A model generated the notes under the pieces. It was not told where the DNA came from. It searched no databases and saw nothing but the letters and a program-made list of their open reading frames with translations. This document shows, in pieces, positions 1 to 9,933 of a DNA stretch of 64,000 bases. Numbering within the stretch: position 1 is the first letter of the stretch; every line of letters begins with the position of its first letter. Source of the stretch: Pseudoxanthomonas sp. NC8 (GTDB taxonomy: Bacteria; Pseudomonadota; Gammaproteobacteria; Xanthomonadales; Xanthomonadaceae). The stretch spans positions 2,603,001 through 2,667,000 of the forward strand of contig CP060419.1 in NCBI GenBank assembly GCA_025232375.1, read 5' to 3'. Position numbers and translations under genes: made by a program.

Positions 1-264
1 TCCCATTCGCCGTGGGCGATCTCCGGATCTCCGGATCCAGCTGCAGCATCGGCGTGCGCGCCTCGCCCAGCGCCAGCTCGGCGGTGCGGCGCGCGCGCGA
101 CAGCGGCGAGGCCACCGCGCGGGTGATCGCCACCTCGCGCAGGCGCTCGCCCAGTGCGCGCGCCTGCGACTCGCCCACCGGCGAAAGCGGAATGTCGATC
201 TGGCCTGGTAGCGGCCTTCGGCGTTCCACGGCGTTTCACCGTGACGGGCAAGCAGGATGCGCAT
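1..264 (-). CDS. Histidine phosphatase (phosphoglycerate mutase-like) family protein, partial
   Basis: The N-terminus reads MRILLARHGETPWN, carrying the RHGE phosphohistidine motif (His about residue 8) of the histidine phosphatase superfamily; ASPLSRARRTAEL about 45 residues later matches the second conserved region. The ATG at 264 places RHGE at the usual position. The C-terminal half lies beyond the left edge. Two frame breaks are visible: a missing G near 205 in a CCAGGG context and an 8-bp tandem duplication at 19-34. I treat both as sequence errors. Substrate cannot be told: cofactor-dependent phosphoglycerate mutase, cobalamin or sugar phosphatase relatives all share these motifs. Confidence 0.75.
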   Translation of the reverse strand, partial: MRILLARHGETPWNAEGRYQARSTFRFRRWASRRRAHWASACARWRSPARWPRRCRARAAPPSWRWARRARRCCSWIRRSGDRPRRMG

Positions 265-284
265 GGTGTCCCCAATAAGAAAAA

Positions 285-307
285 GCCCGCGCCGGCACGA
301 CGCGGGG
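285..307 (-). terminator. Weak stem-loop upstream of the phosphatase gene
   Basis: On the minus strand a 6-bp stem (CCCGCG/CGCGGG) is followed by C and five Ts. It lies between the S46 peptidase terminator and the phosphatase start, so it could be a second termination signal. The stem is short. Confidence 0.35.
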
Positions 308-380
308 GTGCGAATCATACCCCGCCCGGCGACCCGACCGGGCCTCACTGGGCGGTCCGTTTGTGGTAGCACCGGAAACG

Positions 381-412
381 AAAAAGGCGCCGGCACGGGG
401 CCGGCGCCTTTC
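381..412 (-). terminator. Rho-independent terminator after the S46 peptidase gene
   Basis: A perfect 12-bp stem (AAAGGCGCCGGC paired with its complement, 5-nt loop) followed by Ts on the minus strand, 17 nt beyond the peptidase stop codon. Confidence 0.85.
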
Positions 413-428
413 CGGGCTGCCCGCGCGG

Positions 429-2596
429 TCAGCGCGCCGGGGCGACGTTCAGTTCCCGCAGCAGCTGCGGCGCCGGGGCGACCTCCTGCATGATCCAGCG
501 CAGGTAGCGCTGGTCGACCGAGATCATCCGCGTCATCGACGGATCGAACACCCAGTTCGACGCCACCGACTCCCAGTTGCCGTCGAAGGTAAGGCCAACC
601 AGGCGGCCGTGCGCATCGAGCACCGGCGAACCGGAGTTGCCGCCGGTGATGTCCAGGTCGGAAAGGAAGTTCACCGGCACCGAGCCCAGGCGCCCGTCGG
701 TAAGGCCGCCATGGCGCCTTGGCCGCCACCGCATCCAGCAGCGCCTTGGGCGAATCGAACGGTTCGGCGCCGGTCTGCTTGGCGACCACGCCCTCCAGCG
801 TGGTGAACGGGGTGTACTTCACGCCGTCGCGCGGCACGTAGCCGGTGACGTTGCCGAAGGTGATGCGCAGCGACAGGTTGGCGTCGGGATACACGAACTC
901 GCCCCTGGCTCTTCTTGTAGTCGGCCAGCGCCTGCAGGAACAGCGGCCGTGCCGCCGGGTTCTCGCCGGCGCGGGTCTTGCGCTCCTCCTCGAGGCTGAG
1001 CAGCGTGGGCATCACCGCCACCGCATACTGGATCGCCGGATCGGTACTGGCCTCGAACGCGGTGCGATCGGCGGCGAACCACTTCAGGCGCTCCGCGGTA
1101 CTGCCCAGCCGGGTCCCGGCCAGCCGATCGAGCGCACGCCCGACCGCCGCCGCGTCGTTGCCACCCAGCCACTGGTCGACTGCCGCCACGCGCTGGCCAG
1201 TCGGCAGCTTGAGGTATTCGTTGAGCCAGTACTCCTGCAGCTGCCGGTCCATCGCCGCCACGTAGCGGCGTTCGAGCTGCTTCAGGCCGCCTTCGATCGC
1301 CGGCAGGTCGCGCTCCTGGTAGCCGGATTCGCGCTCGGCGTTGGGCTTGCCGCGCTCGATCGACAGGCGATAGAGCTGGGTGGCCGCACCGACGGTAGCG
1401 GTGTTGTTGAACATCGCCAGGGTCAGGTCGCGCTCGCGCGTGGCCCGGGCCTGCTCGAGCAGCGCGATGAGCCTGCCATGCGCAGCCAGCGCGTCGGCAC
1501 CCTTGGCGCCCTGCCCCTTCAGTAAGGCCAGCACCTCGGCTTCCTCGGCGTGCTTCTGCCCGGCCGCGTCGATGCGCTTGAAGCCTTCCAGCTGGCCTTC
1601 GTAGTTCTTGCCGGTGTTGTTCCAGCTGGCCATCGTCGCGGCATACCGCACCTGGATGTCCGGATCCTTCTTGCCCGCTGCTTCAACCAGCGCGATCTGG
1701 TTCCTGTAGTGGCGCGCGACGGTCGGGTAGGTCCACTGCGCGGTGTTGTCGAACTCGGCCGCCAGCGCATAGCGGTTGGTCGAGCCGGGATAGCCGGCGA
1801 CCATCACGAAATCGCCCTCGCCCAACGGCTTGTCGGCGATCTTCAGCCAGCGCTTGGGCCTGAACGGCACGTTGTCCGGGGAATACGCCGCCGGCTTGCC
1901 GTCCTTGCCGACATAGGCGCGGTAGAACGAGAAGTCGCCGGTGTGGCGCGGCCACATCCAGTTGTCGACATCGCCGCCGAACTTGCCCACGCTGTAAGGC
2001 GGCGCATAAGCCAGGCGCACGTCCCTGATCTCGAGGTTCTTGAACAGGCGATAGGTGTTGCCGCCGGAGAAGCTGTACAGACGGCAGCGGAAGCCGGCCT
2101 CGGCCTCGCATCCGGCGATCAGCTTCTTCTCGAATGCCTCCAGCGCCTTCGTGCGGCCCAGCGCATCATCGCCCGCCGAAGCGATCGCGGCCTTGGCTTC
2201 CGTGGTGACGTCGGTGATCTCGTCGAGCACGTACGCGCGCGTTCGGGCCGGCGCTGGGCTCATCGGCAAGCCTCGGCGCGTTGAAGCCGTCGCGGATGAG
2301 GTTCTTCTCGGCGGTCGAGTTGAGCTGGATCGCACCGTACGCGCAGTGGTGGTTGGTCACCACCAGGCCGTTGGGCGAGACGAAACTGGCGGTGCAGCCC
2401 CCAGCGCGACCACCGCACCCATCGGGTCGCCGGTCAGGTCGGCCAGCTGCTCGGGTGACAGCTTCAGCCCGGCCTGCTTCAGCGGGCCTGCGATCTCCGG
2501 CAGCTGCTGCGGCACCCACATGCCCTCGCCCGCCTGGGCGGCAGGAGCTGTGGCCAGCGCGGTAAGGACGGAGGCGGTGAGCAGGCGAAGACGCAT
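429..2596 (-). CDS. S46 family dipeptidyl-peptidase (DPP7/DAP BII type)
   Basis: Secreted serine exopeptidase that releases dipeptides from peptide N-termini in the periplasm. A signal peptide ([11 protein letters not shown] to AQA, about 22 residues) precedes the mature start [11 protein letters not shown]. The catalytic triad is visible: His near residue 84 in TNHHCAYG, Asp in [12 protein letters not shown], Ser in [10 protein letters not shown]. The S1 pocket motif reads FDGNWE; Gly there is typical of DPP7-like enzymes preferring hydrophobic P1, whereas DPP11 has Arg. After repair the product is about 722 aa, matching S46 length. Frame breaks lie near 2400, 2237, 905 and 715; no active-site block is lost, so I read them as errors rather than a pseudogene. 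Stands alone, with its own terminator. Confidence 0.9.
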
Positions 2597-2718
2597 CGGG
2601 ACTGTTCCACTTGAAAGGATTGCCGATTCTAGCGGTGCCCGCGGGACGTCCGAGGCATGACCTTCGGCAGGGGCGGCCGGGATCCTCCGGTCGCGAACCG
2701 ATGGTTTCCCGGGCAACC

Positions 2719-2724
2719 TATAAT
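2719..2724 (+). promoter_or_regulatory. Likely -10 element of tdh
   Basis: A perfect TATAAT lies 28 nt before the tdh start codon. No good -35 is visible at 17 nt, so recognition may depend on an activator. Confidence 0.5.
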
Positions 2725-2751
2725 GCCAACCTCCCCGACAGGTCTCCGACG

Positions 2752-3787
2752 ATGTCCCGAACCATGAAGGCGCTGGTCAAGCGCGAAGCCGCCAAGGGCA
2801 TCTGGCTGGAAGAGGTGCCGGTGCCGCAACCCGGCCCGAACGAGGTGCTGGTCAGGGTCGAGAAAACCGCCATCTGCGGCACCGACCTGCACATCTACCT
2901 GTGGGATGACTGGAGCCAGCGCACGATCAGGCCGGGCCTGGTGATCGGCCACGAGTTCGTCGGCCGCATCGCCGAACTGGGCCCGGGCGTGTCCGGCTAC
3001 AAGGTCGGCCAGCGCGTGTCGGCCGAAGGCCACATCGTCTGTGGCCACTGCCGCAACTGCCGCGGCGGCCGTCCGCACCTGTGTCCGCATACGGTCGGCA
3101 TCGGGGTGAACCGCGACGGCGCGTTCGCCGAGTACATCGTGATGCCGGCCTCCAACCTGTGGCCGATCCCCGACCCGATCCCGTCGGAACTGGCCGCGTT
3201 CTTCGACCCCTGCGGCAACGCGGCGCACTGCGCGCTGGAATTCGACGTGGTCGGCGAGGACGTGCTCATCACCGGCGCCGGTCCGATCGGCATCATCGCC
3301 GCCGGAATCTGCAAGCACATCGGCGCGCGCAATGTCGTGGTCACCGACGTCAACGACTTCCGGCTCAAGCTGGCCGCCGACATGGGCGCGACCCGCGTGG
3401 TCAACGTCGCCAACCAGTCGCTCAAGGACGTGATGGCCGACCTGCACATGGAAGGCTTCGACGTGGGCCTGGAAATGAGCGGCAACCCGCGCGCGTTCAA
3501 CGACATGCTCGACTGCATGTACCACGGCGGCAAGATCGCCATGCTCGGGATCATGCCCCGGGGCGCCGGCTGCGACTGGGACAAGATCATCTTCAAGGGC
3601 CTGACCGTGCAGGGCATCTACGGCCGCAAGATGTACGAGACTATGGTACAAGATGACCCAGCTGATGCTGTCCGGCTTCCCGCTGGGCAAGGTGCTCACC
3701 CACCAGCTGCCGATCGACGGATTCCAGCGCGGCTTCGAGCTGATGGAACAGGGCAAGGCCGGCAAGGTCGTGCTGAGCTGGACCTGA
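2752..3787 (+). CDS. tdh: L-threonine 3-dehydrogenase
   Basis: Oxidises L-threonine to 2-amino-3-ketobutyrate with NAD+, the first step of threonine conversion to glycine; cytosolic Zn enzyme. The medium-chain dehydrogenase zinc site (CGTDLHIY, then GHEFVG), the structural-zinc cysteines ([15 protein letters not shown]) and the Rossmann motif [12 protein letters not shown] are all present. About 345 aa after repair. One frame break near 3641: conserved ETWYKMTQL reads through ACTATGG where ACCTGG is expected. The partner gene kbl lies 7.8 kb away at 11560, separated by the sulfate cluster. A start 5 codons later (second ATG) is also possible. Confidence 0.93.
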
Positions 3788-3807
3788 CCCCGGGATTCCT
3801 GCTCGAA

Positions 3808-3835
3808 GAAAAAGGCGCCTTTCGGCGCCTTTTTC
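3808..3835. terminator. Bidirectional terminator between tdh and the TorF-like porin gene
   Basis: AAAAAGGCGCC, 4-nt loop, GGCGCCTTTTT: symmetrical with T-runs on both strands, between two convergent genes. Confidence 0.9.
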
Positions 3836-3865
3836 CGTCCAGGCCGAGGCTGACGCGGCCGCGGA

Positions 3866-4567
3866 TCAGTTGCCGACGGTCAGGGTGAGGACGACGCGGT
3901 CGTCGGCCCAGTCGCCGTAGATGTCCTTGCCGCTGCCATCGGTGCCCACGTACGACAGTGCAGCGGTGACCATGCCCCAGCTGCGGTTCACGCCGATGTT
4001 CCAGTCGACATAGTCGTCGCCCAGCGCATCGTCGGTCAGGTTGTAGCCGACGCCGGCGCTGAGTCCGAACTCGTGCGGCAGCTCCCAGCTGCCGCCGGCG
4101 TTGAAGTACCACGCATCCTCGTCGGTGCCGGCATAGTCGTCGCTGTAGGCGACGGTCAGCGCGTAGGTGTCGATGAAGGTGGTCTTGGTGATCAGCTCGT
4201 TGAAGTTCAGACCGCCCGCATCCGGGTACATGTAGCGGTTGACCATCACGTCGAAGTTGACCGATTCGCTGAAGTCGGTGTTGTAGCCGATGAAGCCGTC
4301 GACCTCGAAGTCCGGCTTGCCCGAACCGAAGTCCACGCCCGAAGCCCATGTGCCGACGTAGAAACCGGAGTCATGCGAGTAGGTCACGCCGGCCTGGCCG
4401 GTCGGATCCTCGTCGGACTGCGAGACGCCGCGCCAGACATAGTCGGACACCGCGGCGATCGACCAGGTGAAGGGGGAGGATTCTTCCTCGGCTTCCTGCG
4501 CGGAAGCGGCGAACGGCAGGGCCGACAGCACGAGGGCGGCGGCTAGGCTGAGCTTGGCGATTTTCAT
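3866..4567 (-). CDS. TorF-family putative porin
   Basis: Outer-membrane beta-barrel protein of 233 aa with a clear signal peptide ([19 protein letters not shown] to SAQ). The opening [20 protein letters not shown] is the hallmark of this conserved family. It is rich in Tyr, Trp, Gly and Asp in alternating strands and ends with LTLTVGN, a typical beta-signal though not ending in Phe. The reading frame is intact. Substrate unknown; relatives are often controlled by nutrient limitation, and the next cluster is for sulfate uptake, but no link is shown here. Confidence 0.85.
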   Translation of the reverse strand: MKIAKLSLAAALVLSALPFAASAQEAEEESSPFTWSIAAVSDYVWRGVSQSDEDPTGQAGVTYSHDSGFYVGTWASGVDFGSGKPDFEVDGFIGYNTDFSESVNFDVMVNRYMYPDAGGLNFNELITKTTFIDTYALTVAYSDDYAGTDEDAWYFNAGGSWELPHEFGLSAGVGYNLTDDALGDDYVDWNIGVNRSWGMVTAALSYVGTDGSGKDIYGDWADDRVVLTLTVGN

Positions 4568-4888
4568 CCGGGTCTCCTGAGTAGTGGTGGGAGAAGCGAG
4601 CGTGGGTTCGCCTCGTGCCGCGGCCTCCGGCATTCCTTGCCGCCACCCGGTGGCGTAGCGGAAGCGTAACCGTCGATTCACGAGTTCTTAACCGCGAATC
4701 GATAGTGCGGCGCACCAATCCGACCGTCAAGCAGATCGGGAGCGCGATCGCAAAATTTCCGGGTCCGCGCGGAATTGGCACCACAAAAGGGCAGCTTTGC
4801 ACCAGATGGATGCGATGACTCCGGAAATGCTCCGCTCCGGAGCGGCAGAGCCGCCCCCCTTCCATCGGGCGGCCCCGACCTCTTCGCC
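4568..4888. other. Intergenic region between cysA and the TorF-like porin gene
   Basis: About 320 bp with no supported gene. It holds the presumptive porin promoter (separate entry) and, near 4830, a short GC-rich inverted repeat (GCTCCGCTCCGGAGC) that could help end cysA transcription but lacks a T-run. Confidence 0.6.
4702..4730 (-). promoter_or_regulatory. Candidate sigma70 promoter for the TorF-like porin gene
   Basis: On the minus strand, TTGACG and CACTAT are separated by 17 bp, giving a leader of roughly 130 nt. The -10 match is poor. Confidence 0.35.
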
Positions 4889-5931
4889 TCAGACCGCCGG
4901 GAAGGCCCCGAAACGGACCGGCAGCAGCCCCACCTGGCTGCCGGCGGGGTGCGCATGCTCGGCTTCCACCGGCAGCTCGAGCTCCACTTCTTCGCCGGCC
5001 TCGCCGTGCAGGCGCGCACGCACGCGCAGGCGCGGGCCACTGCGCTGGGTACCGACCACCGTGGCTTCCCAGCCGCCCTCGCCTACGCGCAGGTCTTCCG
5101 GGCGCACGTACAGGTCCAGCTCTCCGTCGCCGGAACCGATACCCGCGGCCGGCAGCGCCAGTCCTGCGACCTCGATGCGGTCGCCGCTGCGGCGTCCCCG
5201 CAAGCGGTTGACCGCCCCGACGAAGGAGTAGACGAAGGGCGTGGCCGGCCGGTCGTAGGCCTCGGCCGGCGTCGCCAGCTGCTCGATCCGGCCATGGTTG
5301 AGGATCGCCACGCGGTCGGCCAGTTCCAGCGCTTCTTATGGTCATGGGTCACGAACACCGTGGTCAGGCCGGTGCGCTCGTGCAGGCCCCGCAGCCAGCC
5401 GCGGAGGTCGCGCCGCACCTGGGCATCGAGCGCACCGAACGGCTCGTCCAGCAGCAGCACGCGCGGCTCGATCGCAAGGGCACGCGCCAACGCCACGCGC
5501 TGCCGCTGTCCGCCGGAGAGTTGCGCGGGATAGCGGCCGCCCAGCCCCCTGGAGTTGCACCAGCGACAGCAGTTCCTCGACCCGCGCCGCGATCTTCGCT
5601 GCCGGCCAGCGATCACGGCCACGCCGCACTTTCAGGCCGAAGCCGATGTTGTCGGCGACGGTGAGATGGCGGAACAGCGCGTAGTGCTGGAACACGAAGC
5701 CCACGCGCCGTTCCTGCACGCTGAGCTGGGTCGCGTCCTCGCCACCTATCAGGATGCGTCCGCCATCGGGATGCTCCAGGCCGGCGATCATGCGCAGCAG
5801 CGTGGTCTTGCCCGAACCTGAAGGCCCGAGCAAGGCCAGCAGCTCGCCCCCTGGCGGATTTCCAGGTCGATGCCGTCCAGCGCGGCGAACGCGCCGAAGC
5901 GCTTGTGCAGGTGTTCGATACGGATCGCCAT
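4889..5931 (-). CDS. cysA: Sulfate/thiosulfate ABC transporter ATP-binding protein
   Basis: Cytosolic ATPase of the sulfate/thiosulfate importer. Walker [13 protein letters not shown] signature [16 protein letters not shown], Walker [14 protein letters not shown] and the switch region TVFVTHD are all present; a C-terminal TOBE-like part follows (RPEDLRV). Repaired length is about 346 aa, normal for CysA. Three frame breaks: near 5850 (too many Gs after CCAG), near 5549 (same), and 5336, where CCATAAG stands for the expected CCAGGAAG of HDQEEAL. Last gene of the porin-sbp-cysP-cysT-cysW-cysA cluster, starting 13 nt after the cysW stop. Confidence 0.93.
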
Positions 5932-5943
5932 GTCTTCTCGTCC

Positions 5944-6926
5944 TCAGTGGCGGTGATTGGCAGCCAGCGACTCGCCGTGGCGCCATTCCAGCCAGGTCTT
6001 CAGCACCAGGGTGACCAGTGCGCTCAATGCCAGCAGCGAGGCCGCGGCAAACGCGGCGCTGTAGGCGTATTCGTTGTAGAGGATCTCCACGTGCAGGGGC
6101 AGCGTGTTGGTGCGCCCGCGGATGTGGCCCGACACCACCGATACCGCGCCGAACTCGCCCATCGCCCGCGCAGCGCACAGCAGCACGCCATACAGCAGCG
6201 CCCAGCGGATGTTGGGCAAGGTGACCCGCCAGAACGTCTGCCAGCCGTTGGCGCCGAGGGTCAACGCCGCCAGTTCCTCGTCCGCGCCCTGCTGCTCCAT
6301 CAGCGGCATCAGTTCGCGGGCGATGAACGGGAAAGTCACGAAGGTCGTGGCTGTAAGGATGATGCCCGGCAGGGCGAAGATCATCCGCGGCAGCTGCAGG
6401 TGGACCTCGCCCAGCAGTGGCAGGCTGAAGCGCCAGCCTTCTTCGATCAGCGGGTATGCCCAGCCCTGAGCGCCGAAGATCAGCACGAACACCAAGGCCG
6501 GCCACCACCGGAGAAACCGCGAACGGCAGGTCGATGAGCGTCACCAGCCAGCGCTTGCCGCGGAATTCGTGCTTGGACACCGCCCAGGCCGCCGCGACCC
6601 CGAACGCGAGATTCAGCGGAACGACGATCGCGGTGACCAGCACGGTCAACCTGACCGCGGCGAGCGCGTCCGGCTCGCTCACCGCATCGACGAATGCCTG
6701 GACGCCGCCGCGCAGGGCTTTCGGTGAACACCAGCAGCAACGGCAGCAGCAGGAACGAAAGCAGGAACAGCAGCGCGCCGATGATCAGCACCACCTGCAC
6801 CCAGCGTGGCTCGGTGGTCGGCGACGCCGGCCGGGCGGGAATGCGTTCGTGTCCGCGCTCCATCGGCGCCTCCCCGGCATCGACGACGAGCACGGCGCCC
6901 GCCACATTGCCCGATATGTGGCCCAT
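5944..6926 (-). CDS. cysW: Sulfate/thiosulfate ABC transporter permease CysW
   Basis: Inner-membrane permease subunit. Several hydrophobic segments and the permease EAA-type loop ([19 protein letters not shown]) mark it as a binding-protein-dependent permease. ATG 6926 follows a GGAGG site 2 nt after the cysT stop; an alternative ATG at 6863 (MERGHERIP) would give a more usual N-terminus. Frame breaks near 6718 (extra A) and 6495 (CCAAGG for CCAGG, in VVAGLVFVL). Repaired length up to about 326 aa. Confidence 0.9.
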
Positions 6927-6927
6927 G

Positions 6928-7825
6928 TCAGCCTCCTCCACGCCGTTCGCCGCGGGCGATGCGCGCCTGCAGCGTGTTGATCACCAGCAGCAGCGCGAAC
7001 GACAGCAGCAGCATCGCCGCCGCGATGGCGGTGGCGCCGGTGTAGTCGAATTCCTCGAGCTTGATCGTGATCAGCAGCGGCGCAATCTCCGACACCTGCG
7101 GAATGTTGCCCGCGATGAAGATCACCGAACCGTACTCGCCGACGCCACGGGCGAACGACAGCGCGAAGCCGGCCAGCACCGCCGGCCACAGCGCCGGCAG
7201 CACCACCCTGCGCACGGTCTGCCAGCGGCCGGCGCCGAGGGTGGCCGCGGCTTCCTCCAGTTCGGTTTCCACTTCGGCCAGTACCGGCTGCACCACCCGC
7301 ACCACGAACGGCAGGCCGATGAACACCAGCGCCACCGTGATACCCAACGGGGTGTAGGCGACCTTGATGCCGGCCGCTTCCAGCCACTGGCCGAGCCAGC
7401 CGTTGGGGCCATACAACGCCGTCAGCGCGATGCCGGCGACCGCGGTGGGAAGTGCGAACGGGAGGTCGATCATCGCGTCGAACAGGCGCCGGCCGGGAAA
7501 GCGGTAGCGCACGAACACCCGAGCCCACCAGGGTGCCCATCACCGCATTGAACGCCGCTGCGGCCAGCGCGGTTCCGAAACTGATCTTGAGCGCGGCGAG
7601 TACCCGCGGCTCGGTCCAGATGCGCCACAACCCTTCCGGGCCCAGCTGTGCCGAATGCACGAACAGGCCGAGCAGTGGAATAAGGACGATCAGGCCCAGC
7701 CAGCCCATCGTGTAGCCCAGGCTCAGGCCGAAGCCGGGCATCACCCGCCGCCGGCGGCCACGCACAAGCACGCCGCCCGGGGGCGGCGCGCCATCTGCTT
7801 CTATTGCGGTGCTGCTTGTCATCAT
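6928..7825 (-). CDS. cysT: Sulfate/thiosulfate ABC transporter permease CysT
   Basis: Inner-membrane permease of the same importer, about 298 aa. It contains the EAA loop ([20 protein letters not shown]) and the conserved block [15 protein letters not shown]. The start ATG overlaps the upstream binding-protein stop as ATGA, showing translational coupling. One frame break near 7520-7530, where a tryptophan-coding CCTGGG is expected but GCTCGGG is read. Heterodimerises with CysW. Confidence 0.92.
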
Positions 7826-8835
7826 CGTTGCGTATAGATCCGGTCGAACACGCCGCCGTCGGCGAAATGCTTTTTCTGGGCTTCGGGCCAGCTGCCGAAC
7901 GCCGTTTCCACGCGGAAGACGTTGAGCCTCGGGAAGGCCGCGCCATGCCGCTGGAGGACGGCATCATCAACCGGGCGAAGGTAATTTTTCGCGAAGATCT
8001 CCTGGGCGGCCGGCGAATAGTGGTATTTCAGGTACGCGGCTGCCAGCGCCGCGGTGCCGTGCTTCCCCGCGACCTTGTCCACCACCGCAACCGGATTGTC
8101 CGCCCGCACGGTCAGCGAAGGCACCACCACCTCATAGTCCGACGCACCCAACTCGGTGCGCAGCAACCCGATCTCGTTCTCGAAGGTGAGCAGCACGTCG
8201 CCGATGCCGCGCTGGACGAACGTGCTGGTGGCTCCGCGGCCACCGGTATCGAGCACCGGCACGTTGGCGAACAGCTTGCGCACATAGGCTTCGCCCGCCG
8301 CGTCGCTGCCGCCGCCGGCACGCCTGGCCCATTCCCAGCCGGTAAGGTAGCTGTAGCGGCCGTTGCCCGAGGTCTTCGGATTGGGCAGGATCACCGCCAC
8401 GCCCGGGTGCACCAGGTCGCCCCAGTCACGGATCTTCTTCGGGTTGCCCTTGCGCACCAGGAACAGGATCGTCGACCACGAGGGCGCGCTGGCATTGGGC
8501 AGCCGCCCCGCCCAGTTCGCCGGCAACAGGCCCGCCTTGGCGATCTGGTCGATGTCCAGCGGGTTGTTCATGGTGACCACGTCCGCTTCCAGCCCGTCGA
8601 TCACCGCACGCGCCTGCTTGCTCGATCCACCGTGCGACTGGTCGACATTGACGGCCTTGCCATTCTGCTGGCGGTACTGCGCGACGAAGGCCGGGTTGAG
8701 GTCGCGGTAGACGTCGCGGGCGACGTCGTAGGAGGCATTGAGCAGCTCGGCATCGGCCGCCTGGGCCGACGCCGCCGACAGTGCCACCGCCAGGCCTGCC
8801 AGCACGATCCGCCATGTCGCTTTCGCTCGTGCCAT
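7822..8835 (-). CDS. Periplasmic thiosulfate/sulfate-binding protein (CysP-like)
   Basis: Secreted binding protein of 337 aa with signal peptide MARAKATWRIVLAGLAVALS to [23 protein letters not shown] is the oxyanion-binding family motif. Downstream features (VVTMNNPLDID, TSGNGRYSYL, TGGRGATSTF, FRVETAFGSW) resemble CysP rather than Sbp, so it may favour thiosulfate; this is inference from recalled family sequences. In YSYLTGWEWA the Thr probably stands for Ala, because GGTAAGG is read in place of GGCCAGG at 8342. Overlaps cysT by 4 nt. Confidence 0.88.
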   Translation of the reverse strand: MARAKATWRIVLAGLAVALSAASAQAADAELLNASYDVARDVYRDLNPAFVAQYRQQNGKAVNVDQSHGGSSKQARAVIDGLEADVVTMNNPLDIDQIAKAGLLPANWAGRLPNASAPSWSTILFLVRKGNPKKIRDWGDLVHPGVAVILPNPKTSGNGRYSYLTGWEWARRAGGGSDAAGEAYVRKLFANVPVLDTGGRGATSTFVQRGIGDVLLTFENEIGLLRTELGASDYEVVVPSLTVRADNPVAVVDKVAGKHGTAALAAAYLKYHYSPAAQEIFAKNYLRPVDDAVLQRHGAAFPRLNVFRVETAFGSWPEAQKKHFADGGVFDRIYTQR

Positions 8836-8873
8836 TGCAGGGCTCCTCCTCATATCGCTGGTCGCGGGACCGC

Positions 8874-9901
8874 TTACTTCTTCGCCTGGAGCTGGTCGAA
8901 CTCGCCGCCGTCGGCGAAGTGCTTCTTCTGCGCCGCCGCCCACGAGCCGAACACGCCATCGATGGTCACCAGTTCGACCTTCGGGAAGCGCGCGACGTCG
9001 GCCGGGGCGGCATGCTGCGGGTAACGCGGGCGGTAATAGTGCTTGGCCGCGATGCGCTGCCCTTCCGGCGAGTACAGGTACTGCAGGTAGGCCTGCGCGA
9101 CCTCTCGGGTGCCGTGCTTGTCCACGTTCCGGTCGACCAGCGCCACCGGTGGTTCGGCCAGGATCGACAGCGAGGGCACGACGATGTCGAACTTGTCCGG
9201 GCCGAGCTCCTCGATCGACAGGAACGCCTCGTTTTCCAGGCCAGCAGCACGTCGCCGATGCCGCGCTGGACGAAAGTGGTGGTCGCGCCGCGCGCACCGG
9301 TGTCGAGCACCGGCACGTTGCGGAACAGGGCGGTCACGAAGTTGCGGGTCTTGGCCTCGTCACCCTTGAAGATCTTCAGGCCGTAGGCCCCCATGGGCCA
9401 GCAGTAGTTCCAGCGCGCGCCACCGGAGGTCTTCGGGTTCGGGGTAATCACCGACACGCCGGACTTGAGCAGGTCCGGCCAGTCGCGGATGCCCTTCGGA
9501 TTGCCCTTGCGAACCAGGAAGACGATCGTCGAGGTGTACGGGGTGCTGTTCTCCGGCAGCCGCTTCTGCCAGTTGGCCGGGAACAGCTTGGCGCGCTCGG
9601 CGATCGAATCGACGTCGTAGGCCAAGGCCAGGGTGACCACGTCGGCTTCCAGTCCGTCGATCACGGCACGGGCCTGCTTGCCCGAGCCGCCGTGCGAAGT
9701 CTCGATCGAGACCTTCTGCCCCTTGGTCGCCTGCCAGTGCTTGGCGAAAGCCTCGTTGAAGTCGCGATAGAGCTCGCGGGTGGGGTCGTAGGAGACGTTG
9801 AGCAGCTGGGCATCCTTGGCCGTGGCACCCAGTGCCAGCACTAGGCCAAAGGCGGTGGCGGCGAGGCGGAATGCGAATCCGCGGCGATTGTGGTTTTTCA
9901 T
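8874..9901 (-). CDS. sbp: Periplasmic sulfate-binding protein (Sbp-like)
   Basis: Second binding protein of the importer, about 341 aa, with a signal peptide ending ALGATAKDA. It has the full Sbp signature [20 protein letters not shown] followed by [10 protein letters not shown], and [12 protein letters not shown]. One frame break near 9240 (one G missing in the expected CTGGCCTGGGAAAAC of LLAWENEA). A three-base net insertion at 9387-9406 garbles the conserved YLAAW-type segment into YCWPMGAYG, also at a CCTGG context. It lies upstream of the CysP-like gene with a 38-nt gap. Confidence 0.9.
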
Positions 9902-9933
9902 GTGCGTCGCTCCGGGTGTCGGGGGAGGGCAGG

